Positions 39,571-48,874 of a stretch of DNA of 64,000 nt are shown here, piece by piece (position 1 is the first letter of the stretch; each line of letters opens with the position of its first letter). The stretch covers positions 1,302,001 to 1,366,000 of the forward strand of contig NZ_CP042582.1 of NCBI RefSeq assembly GCF_008728835.1. The letters run 5' to 3'. The translations under genes were made by a program, and so were the position numbers. The notes below the pieces were generated by a model, which did no database searches, was not told the DNA's origin, and was given only the letters and a program-made list of their open reading frames with translations. The DNA is from Hypericibacter adhaerens. Its GTDB lineage: Bacteria > Pseudomonadota > Alphaproteobacteria > Dongiales > Dongiaceae.

Positions 39571-40656
39571 ATGAGTGCGGATGTCGAGCTCGACCGGGTG
39601 ACGATACGCTTCGGCAACTTTACCGCGGTCAAGAGTGCCTCTCTCAAGATCAATAACGGGGAATTCTTCAGCTTCCTCGGCCCCTCGGGCTGCGGCAAGA
39701 CGACGATCCTGCGCACCATCTCGGGCTTCCTCGATCCCTCCGAGGGGACGGTGCGGATCGGCGGCAAGGATATGAGGGGCATCGGGCCCAACAAGCGCCC
39801 GACCGCGCTCATCTTCCAGAACCTGGCCCTGTTCCCGCTGATGACGGTGGCGGAGAACATCTCCTACGGCCTCCGGGTGCAGGGCGCCTCGCGCGCCGAC
39901 CAGCGCCAGCGCGCCGACGAGCTGCTCTCGCTGATCGCGCTGCCCGGCCAGGGCGACAAGAAGATCGGCGAGCTCTCGGGCGGCCAGAAGCAGCGCGTGG
40001 CGATCGCGCGCGCGCTCGCGGTGCAGCCGAGCGTGCTGCTGCTGGACGAGCCGCTCTCGGCCCTCGATCTCAAGCTCCGGCAGCATATGCGCAACGAGCT
40101 GCGCGCGATCCAGCGCCGGGTCGGCATCACCTTCATCTACATCACGCACGACCAGGGCGAAGCCCTCACCATGTCGGACCGCATCGCGGTCATGAACGAA
40201 GGGGTGATCGAGCAGGTCGCCGACGGCAAGACGATCTATGACAATCCGGCGACCGGCTTCGTCGCTTCCTTCGTCGGCGAGAACAATCCCTTCGCCGGCA
40301 AGGTGATGGCGCTCGAGAACGGCGACGCCATCCTCGACACGCCCGTCGGGCGCCTGCGCGGTCGCAACGCCAGGAGCGTCAGGGTGGGCGACGATGCCGT
40401 GCTGTTCGTCCGGCCCGAGGCCTTCAGGCTGGGTGCCGGCACGAACGGTTCGACGCTGCAGGCGCCGGTCCTGAACGTCGCCTTCGAAGGCAATATGAGC
40501 CACATCTTCCTCAAGGGGCCGACCCGCAAGGAGATCGTGGTGACGGTCGGGCGCGGCGGTTCGGAGCGCATGCCGGCCCAGGGCGAGACGGCGGCGATCC
40601 AGTACGACCGCCAGGCCGGCCTGGTGCTGCCGGTGGGGAAGCTCGCCAGTGATTGA
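39571..40656 (+). CDS. Polyamine-type ABC transporter ATPase (PotA/PotG-like)
   Basis: 361 residues. The N-terminal ABC domain has Walker A G-P-S-G-C-G-K-T (K43), signature L-S-G-G-Q-K-Q-R near 135-142, Walker B V-L-L-L-D-E-P-L-S-A-L-D and switch T-H-D. A C-terminal TOBE-type regulatory domain spans about 280-355. It energises import by the two permeases encoded immediately downstream; the next start lies inside its last codons (8 bp overlap). Confidence 0.92.
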   Translation: MSADVELDRVTIRFGNFTAVKSASLKINNGEFFSFLGPSGCGKTTILRTISGFLDPSEGTVRIGGKDMRGIGPNKRPTALIFQNLALFPLMTVAENISYGLRVQGASRADQRQRADELLSLIALPGQGDKKIGELSGGQKQRVAIARALAVQPSVLLLDEPLSALDLKLRQHMRNELRAIQRRVGITFIYITHDQGEALTMSDRIAVMNEGVIEQVADGKTIYDNPATGFVASFVGENNPFAGKVMALENGDAILDTPVGRLRGRNARSVRVGDDAVLFVRPEAFRLGAGTNGSTLQAPVLNVAFEGNMSHIFLKGPTRKEIVVTVGRGGSERMPAQGETAAIQYDRQAGLVLPVGKLASD

Positions 40657-41665
40657 GCTCGGCAAGTATGTGATCTTCGGCGGGCCCGTCATCGTCATCG
40701 CCGTCTTCTGGGCGATGGCGGTGATGGAGCGGCGCCATCAGGGCGAGCCGGGCGCCAAGAATTTCTTCGGGCGCAACGGCATCGCGATCGCGGTCTTCCT
40801 GCTGGCCGCGGTCGGGCTCTGGGCGGTCATCATGATCGTCCTGCCGCAGCTCTACATGATCGATTTCTCCTTCCATCCGAAGCTGCCGCCCAAGGATTAC
40901 GGCGGGCCCAACGACCATTACACGCTCGACAGCTACCGCTATTTCATCTTCGGCAGCACGACCTCGACGGATCAGCTCAACACGCTGCATCTGAAGGCGT
41001 TCTTCATGACGATCCTGGCCAGCATCCTGGTCACGGCGATCAATTTCTGCCTCTGCTACCCGCTGGCCTACTACATGGCGCAGGTGGCGAAGCCCGAGCG
41101 CCTCAGGCTCTTCATGCTGATGCTGATCGCGCCCTTCTGGGTCAACGAGATCCTGCGCGCCTTCGCCTTCCGCGTGCTGTTCAGCACCGGCGGGCTCATC
41201 AACACCGCCCTGCTCGGCCTGGGCCTCATCGGCGAGCCGATCGATTTCCTCGGGCTCGATATCGGCATGTATACGGGCCTGTCCTACGCCTACCTGTTGA
41301 TGATGATGTTCCCGCTCTATAACGCGATCGAGAGCCTCGACAAGAACCAGATCGAGGCGGCGCGCGACCTGGGCGCTCCCTGGTGGCATATCCATCTCTT
41401 CGTGGTGATGCCCTTCGCCAAGCCCGGCATCGCGTCCGGCTGCACCATGGTCTTCATGCTGACGGCGGGCGCGCTCGCTGCACCCTTGATCCTGGGCGGG
41501 CCCAAGAGCCTCTGGTTCACGCCGATCGTCTATGACCGCTTCTACCAGGCCTTCAACTGGCCGCAGGGCTCGGCCTACGCCTTCATCCTGCTGCTCACCT
41601 GCATCGTCTTCGTGCTGGCGGTCTTGCGGGTGTTCCGGGTCAGTCTCGGGGAGATCACCCGATGA
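40649..41665 (+). CDS. Polyamine-type ABC transporter permease (PotB/PotH-like)
   Basis: 338 residues with about seven membrane segments; longer at the N-terminus than typical PotB, with an extra first helix. The permease EAA loop with E-A-A-R-D-L-G-A-P is near 241-249. The start is GTG 40649, within the end of the ATPase gene. It forms a heterodimeric channel with the next permease. Confidence 0.9.
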   Translation: MIELGKYVIFGGPVIVIAVFWAMAVMERRHQGEPGAKNFFGRNGIAIAVFLLAAVGLWAVIMIVLPQLYMIDFSFHPKLPPKDYGGPNDHYTLDSYRYFIFGSTTSTDQLNTLHLKAFFMTILASILVTAINFCLCYPLAYYMAQVAKPERLRLFMLMLIAPFWVNEILRAFAFRVLFSTGGLINTALLGLGLIGEPIDFLGLDIGMYTGLSYAYLLMMMFPLYNAIESLDKNQIEAARDLGAPWWHIHLFVVMPFAKPGIASGCTMVFMLTAGALAAPLILGGPKSLWFTPIVYDRFYQAFNWPQGSAYAFILLLTCIVFVLAVLRVFRVSLGEITR

Positions 41666-42537
41666 GCTCCCAGACCGTGATGCGGGCGATGATCGGGTTC
41701 TACATCGTCCTGTTCTTCGCCTACCTGTTCGGCCCGCTGATCGTGATGGGCATCACCGCCTTCAACACGCCGAACTACCCGCAGGCCTATCCGTTCGAGG
41801 GCTTCACGCTCAAATGGTTCGAGGCGCTCGCCAATGACGATGAGCTGCTGACGGGTCTCAAGACCTCCGTCTTCATCGGCATCGGCGTGGTCTGCGTCTC
41901 GGTGCCGGTGGGGCTCGCCGGCGCCATCATCATGACCCAGATCTATTGGCGCGCCCGCTCGCTCTATTACCTGGTCGTGGTCTCGCCGGTGCTGACGCCA
42001 GGCGTGATCCTCGGCATCTCGACCGTCATCTTCTGGAAGGACGTGACCGCCTGGACCGGGATGAAGTTCCTCTTCAACGGCTATTTTCTGACCGTCCTGG
42101 GGCAGTCCACCTTCATCTCCGCCTATTCGATGCTGGTGTTCCTTTCGCGCCTGCAGCGCTTCGACCGCGCGCAGGAGGAGGCGGCGCTCGATCTGGGCGC
42201 CAGCTATCCGCAGGTCTTCTTCCACATCCTGCTGCCCTTCCTGAAGCCCGCGATTCTTTCGGCCTCGGTGCTGGCCTTCCTCGCCTCCTTCGAGAACTAC
42301 AACACCACCACCTTCTCGATCCTGGCGGAGAAGACCCTGGTGACGGTGCTGGCGGGCCGCGTGCGGCAAGGCACGACGCCGAGCCTCTCGGCACTCGCCG
42401 TCCTCATCGTGGCGATCACCATCGTCGGCGCCGTGATCTACGAGATCCTGCGCCGGCGCGAGCTGAAGAAGGCCGCGGAGGCCAAGGCCACGGCGCTCGC
42501 CGCGGAAGCGGCAACGCCGGTCGCGGTGGCGGCGTAG
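41662..42537 (+). CDS. Polyamine-type ABC transporter permease (PotC/PotI-like)
   Basis: 291 residues with six membrane segments. The EAA loop reads Q-E-E-A-A-L-D-L-G-A-S near 171-181. The start ATG overlaps the previous stop (ATGA). The C-terminal tail is rich in Ala, Glu and Lys. It completes the importer, followed after a palindromic repeat by the aminotransferase gene. Confidence 0.9.
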   Translation: MSSQTVMRAMIGFYIVLFFAYLFGPLIVMGITAFNTPNYPQAYPFEGFTLKWFEALANDDELLTGLKTSVFIGIGVVCVSVPVGLAGAIIMTQIYWRARSLYYLVVVSPVLTPGVILGISTVIFWKDVTAWTGMKFLFNGYFLTVLGQSTFISAYSMLVFLSRLQRFDRAQEEAALDLGASYPQVFFHILLPFLKPAILSASVLAFLASFENYNTTTFSILAEKTLVTVLAGRVRQGTTPSLSALAVLIVAITIVGAVIYEILRRRELKKAAEAKATALAAEAATPVAVAA

Positions 42538-42594
42538 GGCGGCGCGGAGGGGCGGCGAAAGACCTCCTTGGCTTCATCCCGGCACTCTTCATCC

Positions 42595-42675
42595 GTAATC
42601 CCCGCGAAAGCGGGGATCCATCCCGGCCCAGCGCGCCGAGCTTAGTGATGGACCCCCCGCTTTCGCGGGGGTGAC
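42595..42675. repeat. Family 1 dispersed palindromic repeat, copy 2
   Basis: 81 bp with complementary arms, each holding a CCCCGC-GAAA-GCGGGG or CTTT hairpin. It sits in the 279 bp gap between the permease gene and the aminotransferase gene, both on the plus strand. I see no other feature in that gap. Confidence 0.85.
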
Positions 42676-42816
42676 GGCTGGCGCGGGACTGACGCTCGGC
42701 GGGGCCTGCCCCCTCCAATTGCGCCGCCCTGTCCCTATAGGGGCTTGATCCTGGCCGATAGGATGGCCGTCAGTGCCGAAAGGCCTCTCCCATCCTTCCA
42801 GACCCAGGGTCCCGTC

Positions 42817-44127
42817 ATGCAGTACGAAGCCAACACGCTCGAGAATCACTGGCTGCCCTTCACCTCGAATCGCGATTTCAAGCAGGAGCCGCGGCTCCTG
42901 GTGAAGGGCGAGGGGGTCTATTACTGGAACCACAAGGGCGAGAAGCTGCTCGACGGCAGCTCGGGCCTGTTCTGCGTGGCGGCCGGCCATGCCCGCAAGG
43001 AGATCGCCGAGGCGGTCGGCCGGCAGCTCCTGGAGATGGATTACGGCCCCCATTTCCAGGTGGCGCATCCGTCCTCTTTCGAGCTCGCGCGCAAGGTGGC
43101 GGCCCTGACGCCCGACGGGCTCGACTATGTCTTCTTCTGCAATTCGGGTTCGGAATCGGTCGACACCGCGATCAAGATCGCGCTCGCCTATCACCGCGCG
43201 CGCAACGACGGGCAGCGCACCCGCTTCGTCAGCCGCGAGCGCGCCTATCACGGCGTCAATATCGGCGGCGTGTCGCTCGCCGGCATGGTGCGCAACCGCG
43301 AGACCTTCGGCGCGGTGATGCCGGGCGTGGTCCATATGCGCCACACCTGGTCGCCCGACGCCCGCTTCACCCGCGGCCAGCCGGAGAAGGGCGCCGAGCT
43401 CGCCGACGACCTGCAGCGCTTCGTCGATCTCTATGGCGGCTCGACCATCGCCGCCTGCTTTGTCGAGCCGATCGCCGGCTCGACCGGCGTGCTGGTGCCG
43501 CCCAAGGGCTATCTCGAGCGGCTGCGCAAGATCTGCGACGCGCATGGCATCCTGCTGGTGTTCGACGAGGTCATCTGCGGCTTCGGGCGCACGGGCAAGG
43601 CCTTCGCCGCGCAGAGCTTCGGCGTGACGCCCGACATGATCACCATGGCCAAGGCGCTCACCAATGGCGCCCAGCCGATGGGGGCGGTCGCCGTCAGCGA
43701 CAAGATCTACGGCACCATCGTCGACAGCGCCCCCGACCATGCGGTCGAGCTCTTCCACGGCTATACCTACTCGGCCCATCCCGCCGCCTGTGCCGCGGGT
43801 ATTGCCGCGCTCACGATCTACGAGAAGGAAGGCCTGTTCCAGCGCGCGGCCGAGATGTCGCCCTATTTTCTCGACGCGGTCTATTCGCTCAAAGGCATCC
43901 CCGCCGTCACGGACATCCGCGGCTACGGCATGCTCGCCGGCATCGATCTCGCCACGGACGGCAGGCCGGGCGTGCGCGGCTACGACGCCACCAAGCGCCT
44001 CTTCGCCGCGGGGCTGCATGTCAAGTTCACCGGCGACGCCGGGATCATCGCGCCGCCCTTCGTTGCGGAGAAGTCGCATATCGACCAGATGATCGATATC
44101 CTGCGCAAGGTGTTCAGCCAGTACTGA
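42817..44127 (+). CDS. Omega-amino acid:pyruvate aminotransferase (class III)
   Basis: 436 residues. PLP enzyme transferring the terminal amino group of beta-alanine or a similar amine to pyruvate. It has L-E-N-H-W-L-P-F-T-S-N-R near 8-19, G-S-E-S-V near 108-112, F-D-E-V-I-C-G-F-G-R-T-G near 248-259 and PLP lysine K279 in M-A-K-A-L-T-N-G-A. This pattern follows Pseudomonas omega-APT. Taurine:pyruvate aminotransferases belong to the same class, so taurine is a possible substrate next to xsc. ATG 42817 matches the family N-terminus; the frame is open upstream to TTG 42745. Confidence 0.9.
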   Translation: MQYEANTLENHWLPFTSNRDFKQEPRLLVKGEGVYYWNHKGEKLLDGSSGLFCVAAGHARKEIAEAVGRQLLEMDYGPHFQVAHPSSFELARKVAALTPDGLDYVFFCNSGSESVDTAIKIALAYHRARNDGQRTRFVSRERAYHGVNIGGVSLAGMVRNRETFGAVMPGVVHMRHTWSPDARFTRGQPEKGAELADDLQRFVDLYGGSTIAACFVEPIAGSTGVLVPPKGYLERLRKICDAHGILLVFDEVICGFGRTGKAFAAQSFGVTPDMITMAKALTNGAQPMGAVAVSDKIYGTIVDSAPDHAVELFHGYTYSAHPAACAAGIAALTIYEKEGLFQRAAEMSPYFLDAVYSLKGIPAVTDIRGYGMLAGIDLATDGRPGVRGYDATKRLFAAGLHVKFTGDAGIIAPPFVAEKSHIDQMIDILRKVFSQY

Positions 44128-44192
44128 TCCTCGGGCGCAGCAGTTCCTCACCCCCAACCCTCTTCGCGTTCCCAGCCACCACCGCCCGGCTT

Positions 44193-44272
44193 GTCATCCC
44201 CGCGAAAGCGGGGATCCATTTCGAGGCTTGGTGACCTGGATCAGGATGGATCCCCGCTTTCGCGGGGATGAC
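44193..44272. repeat. Family 1 dispersed palindromic repeat, copy 3
   Basis: 80 bp; arms GTCATCCCCGCGAAAGCGGG and complement, nearly perfect over 27 bp. It lies between the aminotransferase and TauE/SafE genes, both plus strand. It is the most symmetrical of the three copies. Confidence 0.88.
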
Positions 44273-44322
44273 GTAGAGGAAGGCGCGGGGTGAGGGCTCA
44301 AACATAGGTCGCTTCCCATTCC

Positions 44323-45099
44323 ATGACGGCCCTGCTCGCAGACACCAACGGCTGGCTGCTCGCCTTCAGCCTCGTCTGCGTGCTGGGTGCCGCGGTCGTG
44401 CGCGGCTTCGCCGGATTCGGCTTCTCGCTGCTCTCCATCACGGCACTCTCGCTGGTGCTGAAGCCGGCCGAGATCGTGCCTTCGATCTTCATGCTGGAGG
44501 TGGCGGCGAGCCTGCCGCTCCTGCCCGGCATCTGGCGCGACGTGCATTGGCGGTCGATCGGCTGGCTGCTGCTGGGCTATGTGGTGCTGGTGCCGGCGGG
44601 GGTCTGGCTCCTGGCCAACGCGCCGGTGGCGCCGATGAAGCTGGCGCTGGGCCTGTTCGTGATCGCGACCGCGGCCCTGCTGCTCAAGGGTTTCGCGCTC
44701 CAGCAGATGCCGAACCGGGCGGCGACGCTCGCCGTGGGCGGCGCCAGCGGGATCCTCAACGGCGCCTTCGGCATCGGCGGTCCGCCGGTGGTGCTGTTCT
44801 ATTTCAGCTCGCCCGCCGGGGCGACCGCGGGCCGGGCCTCGGTTATCGCCTTCTTCATCGCGACCGACCTGCTGGGGCTCGCCTTCCAGGCGCGCGAGGG
44901 GCTGATCACCGAGACCAGCTTCTGGCGCTTCCTCCTGTTCCTGCCGCCGCTCCTGATCGGCGTGTGGATCGGCAATCGCGGCTTCAAATCAGCCGACCCG
45001 GCACTCTTCCGCCGGATCGTGCTATGGCTCCTGGTGCTGCTGGCAGCGCTGACGGCAGGGCAGGGGCTGCTGCAGCTCTGGGGTGAGCCTTCGATCTGA
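44323..45099 (+). CDS. TauE/SafE-family membrane permease, copy 2
   Basis: 258 residues, about eight membrane helices. Half-motifs are V-V-R-G-F-A-G-F-G-F-S near 26-36 and G-A-F-G-I-G-G-P-P-V near 147-156. It is a paralogue of the permease at 21710. TauE proteins export sulfite formed by Xsc in taurine degraders; the nearby xsc and aminotransferase make that role attractive here. The link is by context only. Confidence 0.82.
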   Translation: MTALLADTNGWLLAFSLVCVLGAAVVRGFAGFGFSLLSITALSLVLKPAEIVPSIFMLEVAASLPLLPGIWRDVHWRSIGWLLLGYVVLVPAGVWLLANAPVAPMKLALGLFVIATAALLLKGFALQQMPNRAATLAVGGASGILNGAFGIGGPPVVLFYFSSPAGATAGRASVIAFFIATDLLGLAFQAREGLITETSFWRFLLFLPPLLIGVWIGNRGFKSADPALFRRIVLWLLVLLAALTAGQGLLQLWGEPSI

Positions 45100-45108
45100 C
45101 GGAGTGGC

Positions 45109-46038
45109 ATGATGCGGTGGCGGCGGATGGGTGGGGTTTCCGGACCCCCGGCGGCTACCCGAGGCCGGTTTCAGGCCGATCTGCTTGCGGGCCTCGCACC
45201 CCTGATCTTCCTGCTGCTCTGGTCCTCCGGATTCGGCGTCGCCAAGGCCGGCCTCAGGCATGCCGAGCCGCTGACCTTCCTGTCGCTGCGCTACGGCATC
45301 ATCGTTCTGCTGTTCCTGCCGATTTTCCTGATCCTGCGGCCGCGGCTGCCGGCGACCCGCAAGGCGTGGCTGCATATCGCCGTGGTCGGGTTCCTGATCC
45401 AGTCGGTCTATTTCGGCCTGGCCTGGATCGGGTTGGGGCTGGGCGTGTCGGCCGGGGTCGCGGCGGTCATTTCCTCGACGCAGCCGCTGCTGGTCGCCCT
45501 GATGGCGCCGCGGATCGCGAAGGAGCGCGTCGGCGCGTTGCGCTGGGTCGGGCTCCTGCTGGGGGCGGCGGGCGCCGTTATCGTGATTGCCGCCAGCGCC
45601 TCCTTCAGCACCGATCTCGATATCGGGATCCTCTGCTGCGCCGTGGCGACGCTCGGCATGGCGGGCGGCACCCTCTATCAGAAGCGCTTCGTGACCGAGG
45701 CCCATCCGGTCGTGGTCAATCTGGTGCATTACGCCGTCGGCTTCGTCACCATCGCGCCGCTGGCGCTCGGCTTCGACAGCATGAAGATCGACTGGACGCC
45801 GGACTTCATCCTCTCGCTGGGCTGGATCGTCGCCGCCAATTCGGTCCTCGCCATCTCCCTGCTGCTTTTCATGATCAACCGCAGCGAGGCCTCGCGCATT
45901 TCCGCACTGTTCTTCCTGGTGCCGCCGATGGCCGCGCTGTTCGGCTGGCTGCTGCTGGGCGAAACCCTGACGCTCACGGCCTGTGCCGGCATGGCCATCG
46001 CCGTGGCGGGCGTCTGGCTGGTTTCCCGGTCGGCGTAA
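45109..46038 (+). CDS. EamA-family (DMT) transporter
   Basis: 309 residues, ten membrane helices in two EamA repeats (about 28-160 and 175-305). The second repeat ends with G-E-T-L-T-L-T-A, typical of drug/metabolite exporters. Substrate unknown. GGAG at 45101-45104 precedes ATG 45109. It is nine bases after the TauE/SafE gene, so both may share a transcript. Confidence 0.85.
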   Translation: MMRWRRMGGVSGPPAATRGRFQADLLAGLAPLIFLLLWSSGFGVAKAGLRHAEPLTFLSLRYGIIVLLFLPIFLILRPRLPATRKAWLHIAVVGFLIQSVYFGLAWIGLGLGVSAGVAAVISSTQPLLVALMAPRIAKERVGALRWVGLLLGAAGAVIVIAASASFSTDLDIGILCCAVATLGMAGGTLYQKRFVTEAHPVVVNLVHYAVGFVTIAPLALGFDSMKIDWTPDFILSLGWIVAANSVLAISLLLFMINRSEASRISALFFLVPPMAALFGWLLLGETLTLTACAGMAIAVAGVWLVSRSA

Positions 46039-46093
46039 GCGGCTCGGAATGGCCCGTTGCCTCGGCCTTGCCCGGGGCATTAGGCTCGGGCCC

Positions 46094-47500
46094 ATGAACG
46101 CTCCCGACGCCGTCCCGCCCTCCGCCTCGCGCCTGCCGGCCGAGCTTCGCGCCGAGCTGTCGGCGCTTCTGGGCGACCGCTTCACCCTGTCGGCCTCCGT
46201 GCGCACGCAGCACGGCAAGGACGAGTCCTATCACCCCTCGGTGCCGCCCGACGGCGTCGCCTTCGCCCGCTCGACCGAGGAGGTGGCGGCGATCGTCAAG
46301 GCCTGCGCGCGCCATCATGTGCCGGTGATCCCCTTCGGCACCGGCACCTCGCTCGAAGGCCATGTGGCGGCGCTGCGCGGCGGGGTCACCATCGACCTCT
46401 CGCAGATGAACCGCATCCTCGCCGTGCACGAGGGCGATCTCGACGTCCAGATCGAGGCGGGCGTCACGCGCAAGCAGCTCAATGCGCATCTGCGCGACCT
46501 GGGCCTGTTCTTCCCGATCGACCCCGGTGCCGATGCCAGCCTCGGCGGCATGGCGGCGACCCGGGCCTCGGGCACCAACGCCGTGCGCTACGGCACCATG
46601 CGCGAGAACGTGCTGGGCCTCACGGTCGTGCTCTCCGACGGCAGCGTCATCAGGACCGGCGGCCGCGCCCGCAAATCGGCGGCGGGCTACGACCTCACGC
46701 GCGTCTTCGTGGGCTCCGAAGGCACGCTCGGCGTCATCACCGAGGTGACGCTCCGGCTCTACGGCATCCCGCAGGCGATCTCGGCGGCGGTGACGCCGTT
46801 CCCGACCATCGAGGCTGCGGTCAACACGGTGATCGAGACGATCCAGTCGGGCATCCCGGTCGCGCGGATCGAGCTCCTCGACGAGGTCCAGCTCGATGCC
46901 GTCAACCGTTATGCCAAGCTCGACTATGCCGTCCAGCCGACCCTGTTCTTCGAGTTCCACGGCACCGAGGCCGGCGTGGCCGAGCAGGTCGAGATGGTGA
47001 AGGCCATCGCCTCCGGCCATGGCGGCGGCGAATTCCGCTGGGCGACCCAGGCGGAGGACCGCAACAAGCTCTGGCAGGCGCGCCACAACGCCTATTACGC
47101 GGCGCTCGCCCTGCGCCCCGGCGCCAAGGGCATGGCGACCGACGTCTGCGTCCCGATCTCGCGGCTCGCGGATTGCGTCAGCGAGACCAAGCGCGACATC
47201 GAGGAGAACGGCGTGCTGGCGCCGATCGTGGGCCATGTCGGCGACGGCAATTTCCACCTGACCTGCATCTTCGATCCCGCGGACCGGGCCGAGACGGCGA
47301 AGATCGAGGCGCTCAACGGGCGCCTGGTGCGTCGCGCGCTCGCCATGGGCGGCACCTGCACCGGCGAGCATGGGGTGGGCTATGGCAAGATCGATTTCGT
47401 CGAGGCCGAGCATGGCCCGGCGGTCGAGGCGATGCGCCGCCTCAAGCGCGCCTTCGATCCGGACAACATCATGAATCCGGGCAAAATCCTCCGAATCTAG
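46094..47500 (+). CDS. FAD-linked oxidase, D-lactate dehydrogenase (cytochrome)/GlcD-like
   Basis: 468 residues. FAD_binding_4 domain with P-F-G-T-G-T-S-L-E-G-H near 82-92 and G-R-A-R-K-S-A-A-G-Y-D near 195, then a FAD-oxidase C-terminal domain with G-H-V-G-D-G-N-F-H near 382 and C-T-G-E-H-G-V-G near 425-432. It should oxidise a 2-hydroxy acid such as D-lactate and pass electrons to cytochrome or quinone at the membrane. ATG 46094 begins the conserved sequence; the frame runs back to 45983 inside the EamA gene. The mitochondrial-type LDHD is the closest known pattern. Confidence 0.85.
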   Translation: MNAPDAVPPSASRLPAELRAELSALLGDRFTLSASVRTQHGKDESYHPSVPPDGVAFARSTEEVAAIVKACARHHVPVIPFGTGTSLEGHVAALRGGVTIDLSQMNRILAVHEGDLDVQIEAGVTRKQLNAHLRDLGLFFPIDPGADASLGGMAATRASGTNAVRYGTMRENVLGLTVVLSDGSVIRTGGRARKSAAGYDLTRVFVGSEGTLGVITEVTLRLYGIPQAISAAVTPFPTIEAAVNTVIETIQSGIPVARIELLDEVQLDAVNRYAKLDYAVQPTLFFEFHGTEAGVAEQVEMVKAIASGHGGGEFRWATQAEDRNKLWQARHNAYYAALALRPGAKGMATDVCVPISRLADCVSETKRDIEENGVLAPIVGHVGDGNFHLTCIFDPADRAETAKIEALNGRLVRRALAMGGTCTGEHGVGYGKIDFVEAEHGPAVEAMRRLKRAFDPDNIMNPGKILRI

Positions 47501-47639
47501 GATGACAGGCCCGGCGCCTCCTCTTCGGCGGAGAAGGCGATCGGCGCAGAACCAGGCTAGCTTGGCTCCCGCCTCCGCGCAGCGGAGGAAGAGACAAGGA
47601 AGAACCGACAAAAGTCGGAACCACAGGGAAGGGCGACCG

Positions 47640-48872
47640 ATGATCGAGAATGACGGCTATGGCGGTGGCTGGCTCGAGGCGCGGCCGGGTCTCAAGGCCT
47701 TTCGCGACGAGGTCCGCGGCTTCATCCGCTCGCACCTGCCGGAGGAGATCCGCCGCCTGGTCGCCGCCGAGACCATGGAGCTGCCGCGCGACTATATCCT
47801 GCGCTGGCACCGGATGCTGTACGAGAAGGGCGGCTGGAGCTGCCCCAACTGGCCGGCGGCGCATGGCGGGCCAGGCTGGAGCTTCGCGCAGCAATTCATC
47901 TTCGAGCGCGAGCTGGCGCTGGCCGACGCGCCGCGATCAGCCTCCTTCGGCGTCAACCTGCTGGGGCCGACGCTGATCGAATATGCCAGCCCGGAGCAGA
48001 AGGCGCGCTTCCTGCCGATGATCCTCAAGGGCGAGGCGCTCTGGTGCCAGGGTTTCTCCGAGCCCAATGCCGGTTCCGACCTGGCCTCGCTCAAGACCCG
48101 CGCCGAGCTGGCCGGCGGTCCTGGGGGCGATCATTACGTCATCAACGGCACCAAGATCTGGACGACCGAGGCGCACATCGCCGACTGGATGTTCGGCCTG
48201 TTCCGCACCGACGGCAGCGGCAAGAAGCAGCAGGGCATCACCTTCCTGCTGCTCGACATGAAATCGCCCGGCATCAGCATCCGTCCGATCCGCACCTTCG
48301 ACGGCGGCCATGAGGTGAACCAGGTCTTCTTCGACAACGTGAAGGTACCGGTCGGCCAGCGCATCGGCGAGGAGCATAAGGGCTGGGGCATCGCCAAATA
48401 TCTGCTGAGCCTGGAGCGTTTCGGCATCGCCGAGGTGTCCCGGTCGCTGCAGACGCTGAGCCGCCTCAAGGAGATTCTGCGGCGTCCGCGCGCCGACGGA
48501 TCGAGCCTGCTGGCCGACAGCGGCTTCGGCACGCGGCTTGCCGCGACCGAGATCAAGCTCAAGGCGCTCGAGGCCATGGAACGCCGGGTGCTGTTCGGGC
48601 CTGGCGGACCGGAGTCCCTGGGGCCGGAGGCCTCGATCCTCAAGGTCATGGGCACCGAAGTTCAGCAGGGCCTGCTCGAGTTGCAGGTCGATGCGGTGGC
48701 GCTGGGAGCGGCGCCCGACATCCCGGCCGAAAGCCAGGACGCGCCCAACCTGCCGCCCGAAGCCCGCTACGCCGCGCGCGCCTTCTTCAACATGCGCAAG
48801 ACCTCGATCTATGGCGGGTCGAACGAAATCCAGAGGAACATCCTGACCAAAGCCGTGCTGGGGCTGGAGTGA
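47640..48872 (+). CDS. Acyl-CoA dehydrogenase, first subunit of a likely pair
   Basis: 410 residues with N-terminal helical, middle beta and C-terminal helical acyl-CoA dehydrogenase domains. Q-G-F-S-E-P-N-A-G-S-D-L-A near 138-150, W-T-T-E-A-H near 179, and Y-G-G-S-N-E-I-Q-R-N-I near the end. ATG 47640 follows AGGGAAGGG. The 139 bp upstream holds two small hairpins and no gene. It is coupled to a second, shorter dehydrogenase gene, which suggests a heteromeric enzyme as for bulky or unusual CoA esters. Confidence 0.88.
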   Translation: MIENDGYGGGWLEARPGLKAFRDEVRGFIRSHLPEEIRRLVAAETMELPRDYILRWHRMLYEKGGWSCPNWPAAHGGPGWSFAQQFIFERELALADAPRSASFGVNLLGPTLIEYASPEQKARFLPMILKGEALWCQGFSEPNAGSDLASLKTRAELAGGPGGDHYVINGTKIWTTEAHIADWMFGLFRTDGSGKKQQGITFLLLDMKSPGISIRPIRTFDGGHEVNQVFFDNVKVPVGQRIGEEHKGWGIAKYLLSLERFGIAEVSRSLQTLSRLKEILRRPRADGSSLLADSGFGTRLAATEIKLKALEAMERRVLFGPGGPESLGPEASILKVMGTEVQQGLLELQVDAVALGAAPDIPAESQDAPNLPPEARYAARAFFNMRKTSIYGGSNEIQRNILTKAVLGLE

Positions 48873-48874
48873 CC

